Source of the DNA: Patiria pectinifera
Taxonomy: Eukaryota; Echinodermata; Asteroidea; Valvatida; Asterinidae
Length of the DNA: 64,000 nt
NCBI GenBank assembly: GCA_029964075.1
Contig: CM057141.1
Location: forward strand, 15,314,001-15,378,000
Direction of reading: 5' to 3'
Shown: positions 47,301 through 55,605 of the stretch, piece by piece
How the letters are laid out: every line of letters begins with the position of its first letter
Numbering within the stretch: the first letter of the stretch is position 1
Position numbers and translations under genes: made by a program
The notes under the pieces: generated by a model
Database searches by the model: none
What the model was told of the DNA's origin: nothing
The model's input: the letters and a program-made list of their open reading frames with translations, nothing else

Positions 47301-49079
47301 CAAACGTTAAATTGAAAGTATATTGAGACCACAATAACGAATATTTCTGGATCGCACGGTATTTGATAGAAGAACTCACATTGTTTCAATTAGTAACAGA
47401 CTTATTTTGTTTGTCATCTGACAATAAATTGCCCTTTCCAGTTAAAGTCAACACGTTTTCGGTAGAAGTCAATGGCAAGGTGTGAAAAAAACCGCACGTT
47501 TTGCGCTACTTTGCGCAATAAAACCTGCTATAACTACCAGAGCGTTTGTTGTTGTCATTTGGATCAAGCGGCATGTTGGAGTCTTTATACTTTCTCGTTA
47601 CATTCATGTAAAACTGTGATTGGTCGATTGTAACCCATTGCCCTAGTCAATAGTAGTGCATTTCCAGCAATAGACACCACGGTTTTATAAAGCAAAATCC
47701 CGGTGCGTGCTTTGTGCATGGACGCCCGCGCGTAATATGTATACAGTGCTCCCATACACACACACAGTGTAGGCATAGTCATGTACAGTGCGCACGTGTG
47801 CAGCGCGTGTAGCATTATTTGAGCGAGTGCTATGCGCTATGTTTTGATATGTGGGTCAACTCAATAAATTAAAATGGAAGTAAAGTGATATTAATGATAG
47901 CCAGGATAAATCACCTCTTGATACCTGCAATCATGTCATGGGCCCTGGCCTTAAACTCTTAGAGTCTACTTCGTTCATCTTGCCCCAGTAGCAACGGCAT
48001 TTGCATATTTCCCTTTTGCCGGCTGGCCAATTCGCAAAGCATTTAGTCGCACAATAATGTGCCTCTTGGCGCCTATCTATGATACTACCCATTGCTGCCA
48101 TTTTGAATCTGCCTCTTTTCACTTAGCGACGCAGGCGAGAGAGACATTATTTTTATGGTGTCTTGAATGCCACATGGAACAATGAAACATTTCATCCGTC
48201 AACTCATGAAATTATTCTTATCATTGCACTCACAAACATTCATTATTTGTATAATATCCCTCTCAAAGTGATCCAATATGATATAAATCGTCACCGTTTT
48301 CACGAAGAGGCAAATTTAGTATTTCACTGTCTGAACAAACAGAGATAATTGCGTTTAAAGTTGGTCCTTTTTTCATTTGACAATTTGCAACTTAAAAATG
48401 CATTAAATATGCAAGATTTAGGTATCAGAGGAAAGAAGAGCTTCTAATCTTTCTAAATGTAGAAAACTTTAAAAAAAATAGGTGATTAGTTTTGCAGAAT
48501 TAATCAATTAAGAGAAGTGGCTGTTCGTGAAAACGAAAGAAAAGACCAGTTAGCAAATTCACCCCTTCATGAAAACGTTTTATTGCACGCGCATGAAATT
48601 CGCCCTTTCGTGATGTACGAGCAATTGTATTACAATGTCTTTATTTACTAAAAATGTATTAATACCATAGAGTGCGGAAATTCGCCCCTTCATGAAAATG
48701 CAAAACGGCACTTTTGGCAAACTAATTTTTTGAAAGTGTAGCCTCACCAGGTTGTAGATATTGATGTGTTCATTCATTTTCACCAAATTTTTTTTTTTTG
48801 AAAAACAGATGATTTTCATGAAATTCGCCCCTTCGTTTGGCCCAGGTAACCAAGAGAACCTGATGGTAAAAGGGTGGCATCACGTCATGGGAAGTCACGA
48901 TTGCTAGGCATTTGCATTTGTGTAACACAACTTTTATTGTCTATTTTACTTATGTTCAGAATGACCTGAAGTTTATCCCCGTCTCTCGACTTGAGGAGGT
49001 TCTCCAAGCAGCATTTGATGACGGTTTCTCTTCGATGATACCACAAGCTGAACCAACTGTCATACCAAGTAAATTATAA
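23248..49079 (+). CDS. LONP2: Lon protease homolog 2, peroxisomal; 18 coding exons, 860 aa
   Basis: ATP-dependent AAA+ serine protease of the peroxisomal matrix, which degrades damaged proteins and helps process imported ones. Exons: 23248-23354, 25848-25947, 27523-27721, 28396-28496, 31075-31158, 32596-32828, 34008-34181, 35518-35703, 36903-37050, 37979-38058, 39080-39312, 39684-39973, 42023-42080, 43033-43187, 45538-45674, 46387-46453, 47106-47216, 48960-49079. All junctions are GT-AG with matching phases; the sum is 2583 nt, 860 residues (human about 852). The N-terminal Lon domain ([22 protein letters not shown]) is followed by Walker [10 protein letters not shown] (372-380), Walker B FLLDEIDK (436-443), sensor-1 ATANS, GVR sensor-2 region, and the protease domain with Ser748 (KDGPSAG) and Lys791 (GGIKGK), 43 residues apart as in Lon. 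C-terminal SKL is a PTS1 signal. It appears intact and functional. Confidence 0.97.
23783..23862 (+). mobile_element. tRNA-derived SINE head
   Basis: TTGGTGCAGTGGTTAAGC (A-box-like) and GAGTTCGAATCCTGACTC (B box and T arm) lie about 50 bp apart, pol III spacing. The 5' half does not pair as an acceptor stem, so this is a SINE rather than a tRNA gene. Confidence 0.65.
23875..24060. mobile_element. 186-bp inverted-repeat element with CAGCT repeats
   Basis: Perfect 12-bp terminal inverted repeats CCAGGGGTGTGA / TCACACCCCTGG. The interior repeats 'tttcagctattt'. Flanked by T runs, so the target duplication cannot be resolved. Confidence 0.75.
24821..25847. other. Remainder of LONP2 intron 1
   Basis: Mostly unique. 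25420-25520 ('actgccaaactcactggttt' to 'cacaattttaacgtgt') recurs at 61977-62072, so a dispersed element is present. A tracts lie at 25624-25660. Confidence 0.5.
25848..25947 (+). CDS. LONP2: LONP2 exon 2
   Basis: Follows 'ctcttttgacag'. It encodes [20 protein letters not shown] and ends GACAAT|gtatgt, phase 0. A family A element begins 18 bp inside the intron. Confidence 0.95.
25965..26501 (-). mobile_element. Short TIR element, family A
   Basis: Starts 18 bp after LONP2 exon 2. The ends read TTTAAAGAGAAAATACAACATTTGC and the complement of TTTAAAGGGAAT. Inside, CCAACGCTGGTCGGCCGACC forms a strong hairpin with the following bases. Reverse orientation to the copy at 34898-35413. Confidence 0.8.
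27105..27441. mobile_element. Short TIR element, family B, diverged subfamily
   Basis: Ends TTAACCCAAAC and GTTAGGGTTAA; the interior repeats 'ggattttgatggattcagga' at least four times. It ends 81 bp before LONP2 exon 3. Confidence 0.7.
27523..27721 (+). CDS. LONP2: LONP2 exon 3
   Basis: Encodes [20 protein letters not shown], then [17 protein letters not shown], the core of the Lon substrate-binding domain. Phase 0 in, phase 1 out (ACAG|gttagt). Confidence 0.96.
27833..28140 (+). repeat. Dispersed repeat, copy 1 of 2
   Basis: About 300 bp beginning 'aggtatagtccatcatttgt', shared with 62782-63070 (e.g. 'atctcgatttcaaatcaaaa'). Lies in LONP2 intron 3. Ends not resolved; no coding sequence. 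Confidence 0.75.
28396..28496 (+). CDS. LONP2: LONP2 exon 4
   Basis: Starts after 'ctcttacttgaag' and encodes [20 protein letters not shown] up to AKLK. Phase 1 in, phase 0 out (AAAG|gtagga). Confidence 0.95.
29306..29763. mobile_element. Short TIR element, family C, copy 1
   Basis: Terminal inverted repeats ATTGCAGAATACCCCGCCAC and complement. The interior holds several 'cctcgtagccggctacgag'-like repeats. In LONP2 intron 4; second copy at 40985-41318. Confidence 0.85.
29764..31074. other. Remainder of LONP2 intron 4
   Basis: T-rich DNA with no gene or repeat I recognise. Confidence 0.4.
31075..31158 (+). CDS. LONP2: LONP2 exon 5
   Basis: Exactly 28 codons: [19 protein letters not shown], then KASYSEKLQ, followed by gtaagt. 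It matches the human 'RLLDSLPREALPDIL' region. Confidence 0.95.
31584..31700. repeat. Near-perfect 117-bp hairpin in LONP2 intron 5
   Basis: 'aaatctaaaaattaatgtgg' to 'gcaagttcttcttc' is followed, after a ~12-bp loop, by its exact complement. As part of the LONP2 primary transcript it would fold into ~50 bp of dsRNA. Confidence 0.85.
32596..32828 (+). CDS. LONP2: LONP2 exon 6
   Basis: Encodes [19 protein letters not shown], then [13 protein letters not shown] and an acidic linker ([14 protein letters not shown]) before the three-helix bundle. Ends ATCAG|gtcagt, phase 2. Confidence 0.96.
33538..33958 (+). mobile_element. Short TIR element, family B
   Basis: Ends TTAACCCTAACC and GTTAGGGTTAA. 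The interior repeats 'ggattttgcaggattgaggc'. It stops 49 bp before LONP2 exon 7. Confidence 0.8.
34008..34181 (+). CDS. LONP2: LONP2 exon 7
   Basis: Encodes [17 protein letters not shown], then [19 protein letters not shown], the conserved segment before the AAA+ domain. Phase 2 in and out. Confidence 0.97.
34898..35413 (+). mobile_element. Short TIR element, family A
   Basis: 516 bp from TTTAAAGGGAATGTACAACA to its complement 'ttgtatctttccttta'. The internal hairpin 'ccaacgctggtaggccgacc' is conserved with the other copies. It ends 104 bp before the Walker A exon. Confidence 0.85.
35518..35703 (+). CDS. LONP2: LONP2 exon 8 (Walker A)
   Basis: Contains [20 protein letters not shown] and the P-loop GPPGVGKTS (Lys378). 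Starts after 'actttccggcag' and ends CACAG|gtacag, phase 2. Confidence 0.98.
35825..35905. repeat. Short inverted repeat in LONP2 intron 8
   Basis: CCCCCGGCCCCTGTCAATGTTGT with its near-complement ACAACATTGACCGGGGG, spacer about 35 bp. A small MITE or hairpin. Confidence 0.55.
36903..37050 (+). CDS. LONP2: LONP2 exon 9 (Walker B)
   Basis: Encodes the pore-loop region [18 protein letters not shown] and Walker [11 protein letters not shown] (Asp439-Glu440). Ends in phase 0 (CTG|gtaact). Confidence 0.98.
37085..37145 (+). other. Hammerhead-like motif scrap in LONP2 intron 9
   Basis: 37100-37138: CTGAAGA followed by CGAGCAG, a 6-nt loop and CTGCTC, then an A-rich GAAAC-like segment and GTTGAGAC. 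The arrangement resembles the motif at 41782-41815 and 12206-12239. Likely a terminal scrap of a Penelope-like element. Confidence 0.4.
37472..37825. mobile_element. Foldback element with CAACCCGGGTTGA repeats
   Basis: Begins 'ttttcacactagagc' and ends with its near-complement near 37805-37820. The interior has multiple CAACCCGGGTTG, CAACCCTG and CAACCCCG units in both orientations. In LONP2 intron 9. Confidence 0.65.
37979..38058 (+). CDS. LONP2: LONP2 exon 10
   Basis: Encodes [20 protein letters not shown], then NNAFTD. The donor CA|gtatcc is a weak match to consensus, but phase 2 joins exactly to exon 11 to give His-Tyr-Leu-Asn. Confidence 0.95.
38626..38893 (+). mobile_element. tRNA-derived SINE, near complete
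   Basis: Head with A box TGGTCCAATGGTTA and B box GGGTTCGAATCC, then a ~190-bp body (ttgagcaaggcacttaacca, cgtccttcggatgggacgt, gttaaagaacccagtaacac, gagaaggggttcgccc). The tail occurs alone at 17806-17866 and, split by an insertion, at 738-2125. In LONP2 intron 10, same strand as the gene. Confidence 0.85.
39080..39312 (+). CDS. LONP2: LONP2 exon 11 (sensor 1)
   Basis: Encodes [19 protein letters not shown] (sensor-1 Asn), then [16 protein letters not shown]. Ends ATAA|gtgagt, phase 1. Confidence 0.96.
39371..39521. repeat. Near-perfect 150-bp palindrome in LONP2 intron 11
   Basis: 'aagatgacatcctgaaaaat' through 'ttactcacgttac' is followed, after a ~6-bp loop, by its complement. It would form a ~70-bp RNA hairpin if transcribed. 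Confidence 0.85.
39684..39973 (+). CDS. LONP2: LONP2 exon 12 (sensor 2, acidic linker)
   Basis: Encodes [20 protein letters not shown], then a variable Asp/Glu-rich linker and [15 protein letters not shown]. The linker joins the AAA+ and protease domains. Ends in phase 0 (GGG|gtaaga). Confidence 0.97.
40220..40410 (-). repeat. Dispersed repeat, copy 1 of 2
   Basis: About 190 bp, the complement of 63800-63995 (shared 'ctctttcaccagtc', 'aggttaaacattgac', 'ggaaaaatcactg'). In LONP2 intron 12. Confidence 0.65.
40985..41318. mobile_element. Short TIR element, family C, copy 2
   Basis: Same 20+ bp inverted ends as 29306-29763, with a shorter interior (334 versus 458 bp). Confidence 0.85.
41514..41935. 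mobile_element. Inverted duplication of a Penelope-like terminal segment
   Basis: Left arm 41514-41665 and right arm 41740-41935 are complementary: 'agagaatggttctgaaaaga', 'gtcagtatgctctgaccg', 'aggagagtgcctaaactc'. The right arm carries the hammerhead-like core at 41782-41815. The same segment lies at 12108-12260 next to Penelope-like coding remnants. In LONP2 intron 12. Confidence 0.65.
42023..42080 (+). CDS. LONP2: LONP2 exon 13
   Basis: Short exon: [20 protein letters not shown], matching human 'MYEMEVSQRLSQPGVAIG'. Phase 0 in, phase 1 out. Confidence 0.94.
42150..42590. mobile_element. Possible ~440-bp element with repeated ends
   Basis: 'ggagaattttatcaccac' occurs at about 42193 and 42550, and 'aaccctcgg' at 42149 faces 'ccgagggttg' at 42578. 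In LONP2 intron 13. Weakly supported. Confidence 0.4.
42701..42930 (+). mobile_element. Truncated short TIR element, family A
   Basis: Starts TTTAAAGGGCATATACAACA and keeps the internal hairpin CCAACGGTGGTCGGCTGACC, but the right half is replaced. It ends about 100 bp before LONP2 exon 14. Confidence 0.7.
43033..43187 (+). CDS. LONP2: LONP2 exon 14 (start of protease domain)
   Basis: Encodes [20 protein letters not shown], then [15 protein letters not shown]. Ends AAAGAG|gtcagt; a family B element begins 49 bp downstream. Confidence 0.97.
43237..43658 (+). mobile_element. Short TIR element, family B
   Basis: Starts TTAACCATCC (degraded) and ends GTTAGGGTTAA. The body matches 33538-33958 almost end to end. 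It starts 49 bp after LONP2 exon 14. Confidence 0.8.
43659..44383. other. LONP2 intron 14, left part
   Basis: AT-rich; nothing recognised. Confidence 0.4.
44384..44875. mobile_element. ~490-bp palindromic MITE
   Basis: The arms TTTAAAGAGGTTGTGGAATG (left) and complement (right) run ~230 bp each, with a ~25-bp centre near 44615-44640. High arm identity suggests a recent origin. In LONP2 intron 14. Confidence 0.88.
45065..45335 (+). mobile_element. tRNA-derived SINE remnant
   Basis: B box CGGGTTCGAATCCCGCC at about 45104, then a body with 'ttccccagaatattctcctg', ending in (TAA)n at 45324-45340. The A box is degraded. Confidence 0.6.
45538..45674 (+). CDS. LONP2: LONP2 exon 15 (catalytic serine)
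   Basis: Encodes [19 protein letters not shown]; the Ser of PSAG (748) is the nucleophile. Phase 0 in, phase 2 out (TTCAG|gtaggg). Confidence 0.97.
46387..46453 (+). CDS. LONP2: LONP2 exon 16
   Basis: Encodes [16 protein letters not shown], a Lon signature next to the active site. It follows a long T tract and 'cag'. Confidence 0.96.
47106..47216 (+). CDS. LONP2: LONP2 exon 17 (catalytic lysine)
   Basis: Encodes [20 protein letters not shown], with the dyad Lys791, then [12 protein letters not shown]. 37 codons exactly. Confidence 0.97.
47217..48959. other. LONP2 intron 17
   Basis: 1.74 kb, AT-rich. 'aaattcgccccttc' style phrases recur at 48596, 48677 and 48822, a loose short repeat. No gene recognised. 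Confidence 0.45.
48960..49079 (+). CDS. LONP2: LONP2 exon 18 (C-terminus, SKL)
   Basis: Encodes [19 protein letters not shown], a short linker, then PSKL and TAA. SKL at the extreme C-terminus is the canonical type 1 peroxisomal targeting signal. Confidence 0.97.
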   Translation, partial: NDLKFIPVSRLEEVLQAAFDDGFSSMIPQAEPTVIPSKL

Positions 49080-50279
49080 ATAAGTAGCCCAATATAGAGG
49101 GGCTTATATTCAAAAACAGAAAAATACAATTGGAAATGTAGTAAAAAAAGCGCATGTAACTTGGATAAAATGATCCATGACAACTCTTCAAAAATGGAAG
49201 TCAAAGGTCATCAAATCAACGGGGTCAATTCAGGTCATTGTTTAAAACTGCACAAAATTCGAATACTTTTTTTATAAAACAATGTATAGAGATGGACCAC
49301 CAAAAAAAGCGACACATGCAATCCGCAGATTACTTGTTTTTAAGGCTTTTCAACAGCTAATTTTAGCTAAAAATTAATAAGTACACATAACAAAATTGTC
49401 TCGATATGCTTGATGCCATAGTGTTTTAAGCCAATTTCTTCTTCTGCAAGAAGTTTGGTGAATCATTGTTTCAAATCATTGCATTAATTTTATGAGAATT
49501 AAAATCATCTTAACGATTATAAGATCACTTATGCATCTGTTGAATTGTCAAAAATTTATTTGTACGTCTGACCGACACCGTGCCATGGAAATGCCCACAT
49601 GTTGAAGAGCAGCAGGAGCACATTTTTCAAGCAATACTTTTGATTATTTTGTGTAAATGTTTAGAATTCAAACATCAGTAAGCTTTTATGAGAAGTAAAA
49701 TCATCTTGACGATTATAAGATTACTTATGCATCTGTTGAATTGTCAAAAATGTATATGTACGTCTGACCGACACCGTGCCATGGAAATGCCCACATGTTG
49801 AAGAGCAGCAGGAGCACATTTTTAAAGCAATACTTTTTGATTATTTGGTGTAAATGTTTAGAATTCAAACATCAGTAAGCTTTGTTATTCTGTAAGTTAT
49901 GTCAAGGACATTAACATGCACAAAATTAGACTTTTTCACAGAGCACAACATATAGGGATCAACCACTAAAAAGACGCCACGTGCGATCCGTGTATCATTT
50001 TCATGATTGCCGTTAGCAATACTAATTTGTAAAATAGATGATTTTATTGCACCAAGTATTTTGGTTTTTGCTCTTCAATTAAGTTGGTTTTGGGGACAAA
50101 CACAGGGAGAGGGGGTGTGACTCTAGTATTTGGTTGTGCGTGTCTTTTTTTTCAATGCAGTTATGAATGTTGATGTACAAATGGCCCCAAAAGATGAATC
50201 TCTGATTAATTGATCAGTTTAAGTGTTTTATCCTTGACCAAAGATATTAAAGACAATATAAGGCCACAAAAAAAAATAA
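49080..50279. other. LONP2 3' flank and presumptive 3' UTR
   Basis: No AATAAA stands out close to the stop codon; ATTAAA occurs near 49498. Contains the tandem duplication listed at 49491-49882. Confidence 0.35.
49491..49882. repeat. Tandem duplication of a ~196-bp unit
   Basis: 'tttatgagaa.taaaatcatc' through 'gaattcaaacatcagtaagc' occurs twice, at 49491-49685 and 49687-49882, with about five differences. A recent local duplication. Confidence 0.9.
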
Positions 50280-50528
50280 GTCGGTCTCTGGTCATTTTAA
50301 TCATGCGCGTCAATCTTTTTTTTTTTCAAAATGTTCCGCGGTAGCTCCAACAGCGCCCTCTATTGCCGCACCTCAATGTTTTTTTACCAAAGAGCACCAA
50401 GGAATGGGAAATTGCACCACGGCAAATGATCGAGAGCACCAAGGCAAATTATGGAGGACACCAATGTACATGAGGACACCAAAAAAGCTAAATAGTACCC
50501 CACTTGTCTGTACAATCCAAGCTTGAAG

Positions 50529-50559
<31 letters not shown>

Positions 50560-50623
50560 CCGAAAAAAAAAAAAAAAAAAAAAAAAAAACCCGAACTGAA
50601 CTTTGGTCTGACCAGAGACCGAA
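50280..50623. mobile_element. Short TIR element, family D, copy 1
   Basis: Ends TCGGTCTCTGGTCA and TGACCAGAGACCGA. Contains the expanded A tracts at 50528-50589. Reverse orientation to 57339-57662. Confidence 0.8.
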
Positions 50624-51262
50624 TATTTTTTTTTTGTTGCCTTATCTTTGAATTTCCTGAACATTAATTTGTTATGTGTTGATTGGTATTCAACTTCCGG
50701 TTTGAAGAAGCCACTGCATGTGGACACCTGACAACAAATGTTGATAATGGCATTGGATTGATCAACGGGTTACATTATAAGTGAAAAAAAAAATATCACT
50801 AATATACCTAATGTTTTGTATATATTACACATAATTTCCAGGTTGATGACGTCGAGAGCATTTGGATTCCTATCATCTGCGGATTGTATTATTTAGGCAA
50901 TAGTGATTACCCAAACTGATTGTTTTCAAATTCTCTCTAGATAACTAACTTCTGTTTGATGTTGTTATCACTCTAAAACTTGGAAAATTTATTTGATATT
51001 GTATAGAGAGTGTCAACAGCTAATTCTGGTTTAGTAAAATTGTGTGTGATCTTTTGAATTAAAAGAGAAATCAACATTCTTTAACGTGTCATTAGAGGGC
51101 GCTATTTTGAGTTTTGACGTAATAGTTTTTTGGAACTTTTTGCTTTTCCCCTTGAAAGTGGAAAAGCATTGTTCTTGTTCCGATTTTTTATATCTCTTCT
51201 TTTTGTTTCTTTTGTCCTATCCCAAATTCAGATACCAACTTTTACGACAATGTGTTACTAAT

Positions 51263-53100
51263 GAAATTGGGCGAAATCAGATTTTTATGAAAAAATCTAA
51301 AATTGTAAGGGGTTAACCTTGCTTTTTGAGTAAAATTGGGCAAAATCATATGTTTATGGAAAACTTCAAATTGTAAGGGGTAAACCTTGCATTTTTTTTG
51401 TGCAAAATTGGGCAAAATCAGATGTTTCTGAAAAATTGCAGATTGTAAGGGCTTAACCTTGCATTTTTGGCATAATTGGGCAACTAAAATCAGATTTTTC
51501 TGAAAAATCTTCAATTGTAAGGGGTAAACCTTGCTTTTTAAGCAAAATTGGGCAAAATCAGATGTTTCTGAAAAATTGTAGATTGTAAGGGCTTAACCTT
51601 GCATTTTTTAGCATAATTGGGCAAAATCAGACATGTCAGATGTTTTTAGAAAATTGCAGATTGTAAGGGGTTAACCTTGCATTTTCTGCAAAATTGGGCA
51701 AAATCAGACTTATAAGGAAAATCTAAAATTGTAAGGGGTTAACCTGCTTTTTAGCAAGATTTGGTGCATATTTTACTAAAATTGGGCAAAATCAGATGTT
51801 TCTGAAAAATTCCAGATGTAAGGGGTTAACCTTGCTTTTTAAGCAAAATTGGGCAAAATTAAATGTTAATGAAAAATTTCAAATTGTAAGGGGTTAACCT
51901 TGCATTTTTTTTTGCAAAATAGGGCAAAATCAGATGTTTCTGGAAAATTTCAGATTGTAAGTGGTTAAACTTGCATTTTTAGCAAAATTGGGCAAAATCA
52001 GATTTTTATGAAAAATTTTCAATTGTAAGGGGTTGACCTTGCATTTTTTGCAAAATTGGGCAAAATCAGAAGTTTCTGAAAAATTGTAGATTGTAAGGGG
52101 TTAACCTTGAATTTTTATCAAAATTGGGCAAAATCTGATTTTTATGAAAATTCTCAAATTGTAAGGGGTTAACCTTGCAATTTTAGCAAAACTGGGCAAT
52201 ATCAGATTTTTATGAAAAATTTCAAATTGTAAGGGGTTAACCTTGCATTTTTTAAAGCAAAATTGGGCAAAATCAGATTTTTATGAAAAATCTCAAATTG
52301 TAAGGGGTTAACCTTGCATATTTTACTAAAATTGGGCAAAATCAGATGTTTCTGAAAAATTCCAGATGTAAGGGGTTAACCTTGCTTGTTAAATAAAATT
52401 GGGCAAAATTAAATGTTTATGGAAAAATTTCAAATTGTAAGGGGTTAACCTTGCATTTTTTTTTGCAAAAGAGGGCAAAATCAGATGTTTCTGGAAAATT
52501 TCAGATTGTAAGTGGTTAAACTTGCATTTTTAGCAAAATTGGGCAAAATCAGATTTTTATGAAAAATCTTCAATTGTAAGGGGTTAACCTTGCATTTTTT
52601 GCAAAATGGGGCAAAATCAGATGTTTCTGAAAAATTGTAGATTGTAAGGGGTTAAACCTTGCATTTTTAAATCACAATTGGGCAAAATCTGATTTTTATG
52701 AAAATTCTCAAATTGTAAGGGGTTAACCTTGCATTTTTAGCAAAACTGGGCAATATCAGATTTTTATGAAAAATTTCAAATTGTAAGGGGTTAACCTTGC
52801 ATTTTTTAAAGCAAAATTGGGCAAAATCAGATTTTTATGAAAAATCTCAAATTGTAAGGGGTTAACCTTGCATTTTTAGTAAAATTAGGCAAAATCAGAT
52901 TTTTATGAAAAATCTTCAATTGTAAAGGGTTAACCTTGCTTTTTTAGCAAAATTGGGCAAAATCAGATTTTTATGAAAAATCTCAAATTGTCGGAGCTTA
53001 ACCTGGCATTTTTAGCAAAATTGGGCAAAATCAGATGTTTTTAGATAATTACAGATTGTAAGGGGTTAACCTTGCATTTTTAGCAAAATTGGGCAAAAAG
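51263..53100. repeat. Satellite, about 27 monomers of ~68 bp, with higher-order repeat
   Basis: The monomer consensus includes GTAAGGGGTTAACCTTGC, then TTTTTAGCAAAATTGGGC, then AAAATCAGA and a stretch alternating between TTTTTATGAAAAAT and TGTTTCTGAAAAAT. Spacing runs 62-87 bp. Two blocks of eight monomers, starting about 51767 and 52318, match in order (551-bp offset). Open frames here are by-products. Confidence 0.93.
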
Positions 53101-53159
53101 CTCAGGCTTTGACAATAACTTGTAAAATGATATGTGTGAGGTACACTTAAAGTATCACA

Positions 53160-53425
53160 TAACAAGATTTATATTGTTTTAGCCACTGTGACCTTGACCG
53201 TTGACCTTTCGGCCCCCAATGCAATAGGCTTCTTAGGATTGCCAAGAACAATCCACAAACCACATTTGAAGTTATATGTAAAGTATTTCTCAAGTTATCG
53301 CGCTGACAAGATTTCTATTGTTTTAGCCACTGTGACATTGCCCTTTGACCTTGCTCCAAATGTACTTGGCTTCTTATGATTACCAAGAGCATCCACAAAC
53401 CACATTTGAAGTTCATATGTAACTT
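53160..53425. repeat. Two tandem copies of a ~135-bp repeat
   Basis: 'attgttttagccactgtgac' to 'ccacaaaccacatttgaagt' occurs twice. The phrase 'gtgaccttgaccgttgacct' is of a kind common in marine-invertebrate minisatellites (general knowledge). Confidence 0.8.
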
Positions 53426-54218
53426 TTTTGCAACAGCTCTCATTGGTTTCGTACACATTTTCCAACTAAGAAGTCCTCGATTTGGTTCCTAAATTCCTCG
53501 ATTCTTCGTTCCTAAATCACCTCGAAGGTGTCCTCAATTTACACAATAAACAAACGCTCACCACTACACCCACAGAAGGGTTTGGCGGACACATTATGCC
53601 CCTTTGGCTTCACCACAGGGCATAGAAATGAAACTTGAAATCAGTTTTCAGCTGCAGGTATTTATTTAATACGGAGTATAAAGAACACATAAAAAAGATG
53701 TTGTGATGGACTCAATGGAGCAGCATAACAGAAATTAAAGATTTATATTAAAGTAAGAAAATGGACGGGTATATAAGTATAAATAAATACAAGTTAAAAG
53801 CAAGCAGCCTGTGAAAATTTCTGCTAATTTTGATGATCTTGTGCTGAATTTGACAGTTGATCTTTGGCAGGTACACAAGTCCCCATCCCACAAAAACATT
53901 CATATCACCTTTTATTGGGGGTGGTCTTAGGTCTGGATATGCTCAGAATGTTTAACACCAAACTGTCCCAAGCTTTTTATGTACCATTTTCAAAACAGTG
54001 GAGCTTAGTGATGATTGACCAGCAGAATGCAATTGAGGTATCAATGGAAATGGAAAGCTTACTGCCACTAGTTTATATTGAACCCGTAAAACAATCCTAG
54101 TTCATGCATTGGTCACATTATCCCTAGATGTAATGGGAGCACCCTGTGTTACACATTCAAAATAGATGTTTAAGTAGCAAGCCTTTTAAATCACATATTA
54201 ATCACATTAATATTCTAT
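53426..54218. other. Non-coding, nothing recognised
   Basis: The 78-residue plus frame at 53864-54100 has no domain or splice context and is not called. Confidence 0.35.
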
Positions 54219-54848
54219 TCATAAATACCTAAGACAGTTTATGCATTCCTATTGGTCGATATTGGTCGACGTGGCCGGTCTTAAACGGATGATAAAGACA
54301 TGGTTGGCTGGTCTTAAACGCTTTTCCAGTGTCACATGAAATTTGGAGTCCTATGAAATCCGGTGCCTTTTAACATTTCATTGGTTGAACGTTCACATTC
54401 CTCACGTATGCATGTGCAATGTACTACCAGTGAATCAGTATTTCATGGTCCGAAATTCACACTTTACCAGCCCAGCTGCGTTTTGCGCGACATCGCACAG
54501 TACGCGCGACGTGCGCGCCAATGTCCCTATTAGGTAACGAGTTGTGGAGGGGCATTCCATATTATAGTCAGAGGGGTGCTTCATAAAACATGATGAAAAA
54601 GTATTGAACAAAATGGTTGGCAATGTCTAGTTTTTGACATTAAAAAAAAAAAATTTGGACCGTAAAGGTATTTATGAATGGGAATAAATGTGTGTTCGGT
54701 CGGTATTAAACACTCTGTTTAAGACCGGTTTGAGTCTGGATGGGCGATTATTACCCTCGGCTTCGCCTCGGGTAATTATTGCCCATCCAGACTCAAACCG
54801 GTCTTAAACAGAGTGTTTAATACCTCCCAAACACATTTATTCCCTTAT
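54219..54848. mobile_element. Foldback element, family G, copy 1
   Basis: Contains 'gtggccggtcttaaacg' and 'acatgaaatttgga', shared with 59470-60215. Its right third (54675-54846) is a strong hairpin: TAAACAGAGTGTTTAATACC pairs with the left side around a loop at 54755-54770. Confidence 0.7.
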
Positions 54849-55135
54849 TAAAAACAACTTGTCACATGTCAACTGTTGGAATTTATATGATTTATCAAAC
54901 ATCTACTTTTAGACGTCAGGAATGCACAGTATAAGTTCAGACACTTACATTTATGCTTAATACAGCTCACACAAGCTCACTCCCTCTCTCTCTTTCGCCA
55001 GAACCTTTTCGCACAAAGAATACTAATCCAACCTCCTTCAAAAGATGAAATATATAATTAGCACAACACTTTAGAATCACAACTTGTAAACTTTTAAGAG
55101 ACCAACTAGGTATGTGCTGAACTAAAATCCATGGT

Positions 55136-55605
55136 TCAAAGGGAATGTACAACATTTGCTTTTGCAGCAATTTTCAGAAATAAACGGATTTGGAGGATAA
55201 GTGTGCTATAGAAAATATGATTAAACTAGCTTGTTTCACGGTTTGAGTTCGGAGATGCTGAAAAATCCAAGAAAAACAACCATGTTCTTGTAGTCTGGTT
55301 CCCTGATCCCAAGTAAAGATGAGACGTTGTAATTTATAGACTTTGGGGAATTGTAAGGTCAGAGAATCAGTCTAGTAGGCTTGTACCCCTTCACAGATGT
55401 GAAATCAATTGCAAAGAAAATGCAGAATGACTACAGATGAAAAGGTAGGAGCAGTTTTCTCCAACGATGGTTGGCCGACCAGCGTTCGAAAAAAACAAGT
55501 TTTCTTTTAAAATGTCAGCACACAAGGAGCTACGATTTTACAGTATGCTTTAGATTGTCATTCACCAACAGTTTTGATGTTTGCAAATGTTGTATCTTCC
55601 TTTTA
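55136..55605 (+). mobile_element. Short TIR element, family A
   Basis: Same order as 34898-35413, slightly shorter near the right end. Outside LONP2, about 6 kb downstream. Confidence 0.8.

Noticed and set aside
50488-50727. Phe-rich 79-residue frame
   Set aside because: Artefact of two long A tracts within a family D element.
51242-53100. Regular repeats resembling a CRISPR array
   Set aside because: Spacing is irregular, the sequence between conserved parts is itself repeated, and the genome is eukaryotic. It is a satellite.
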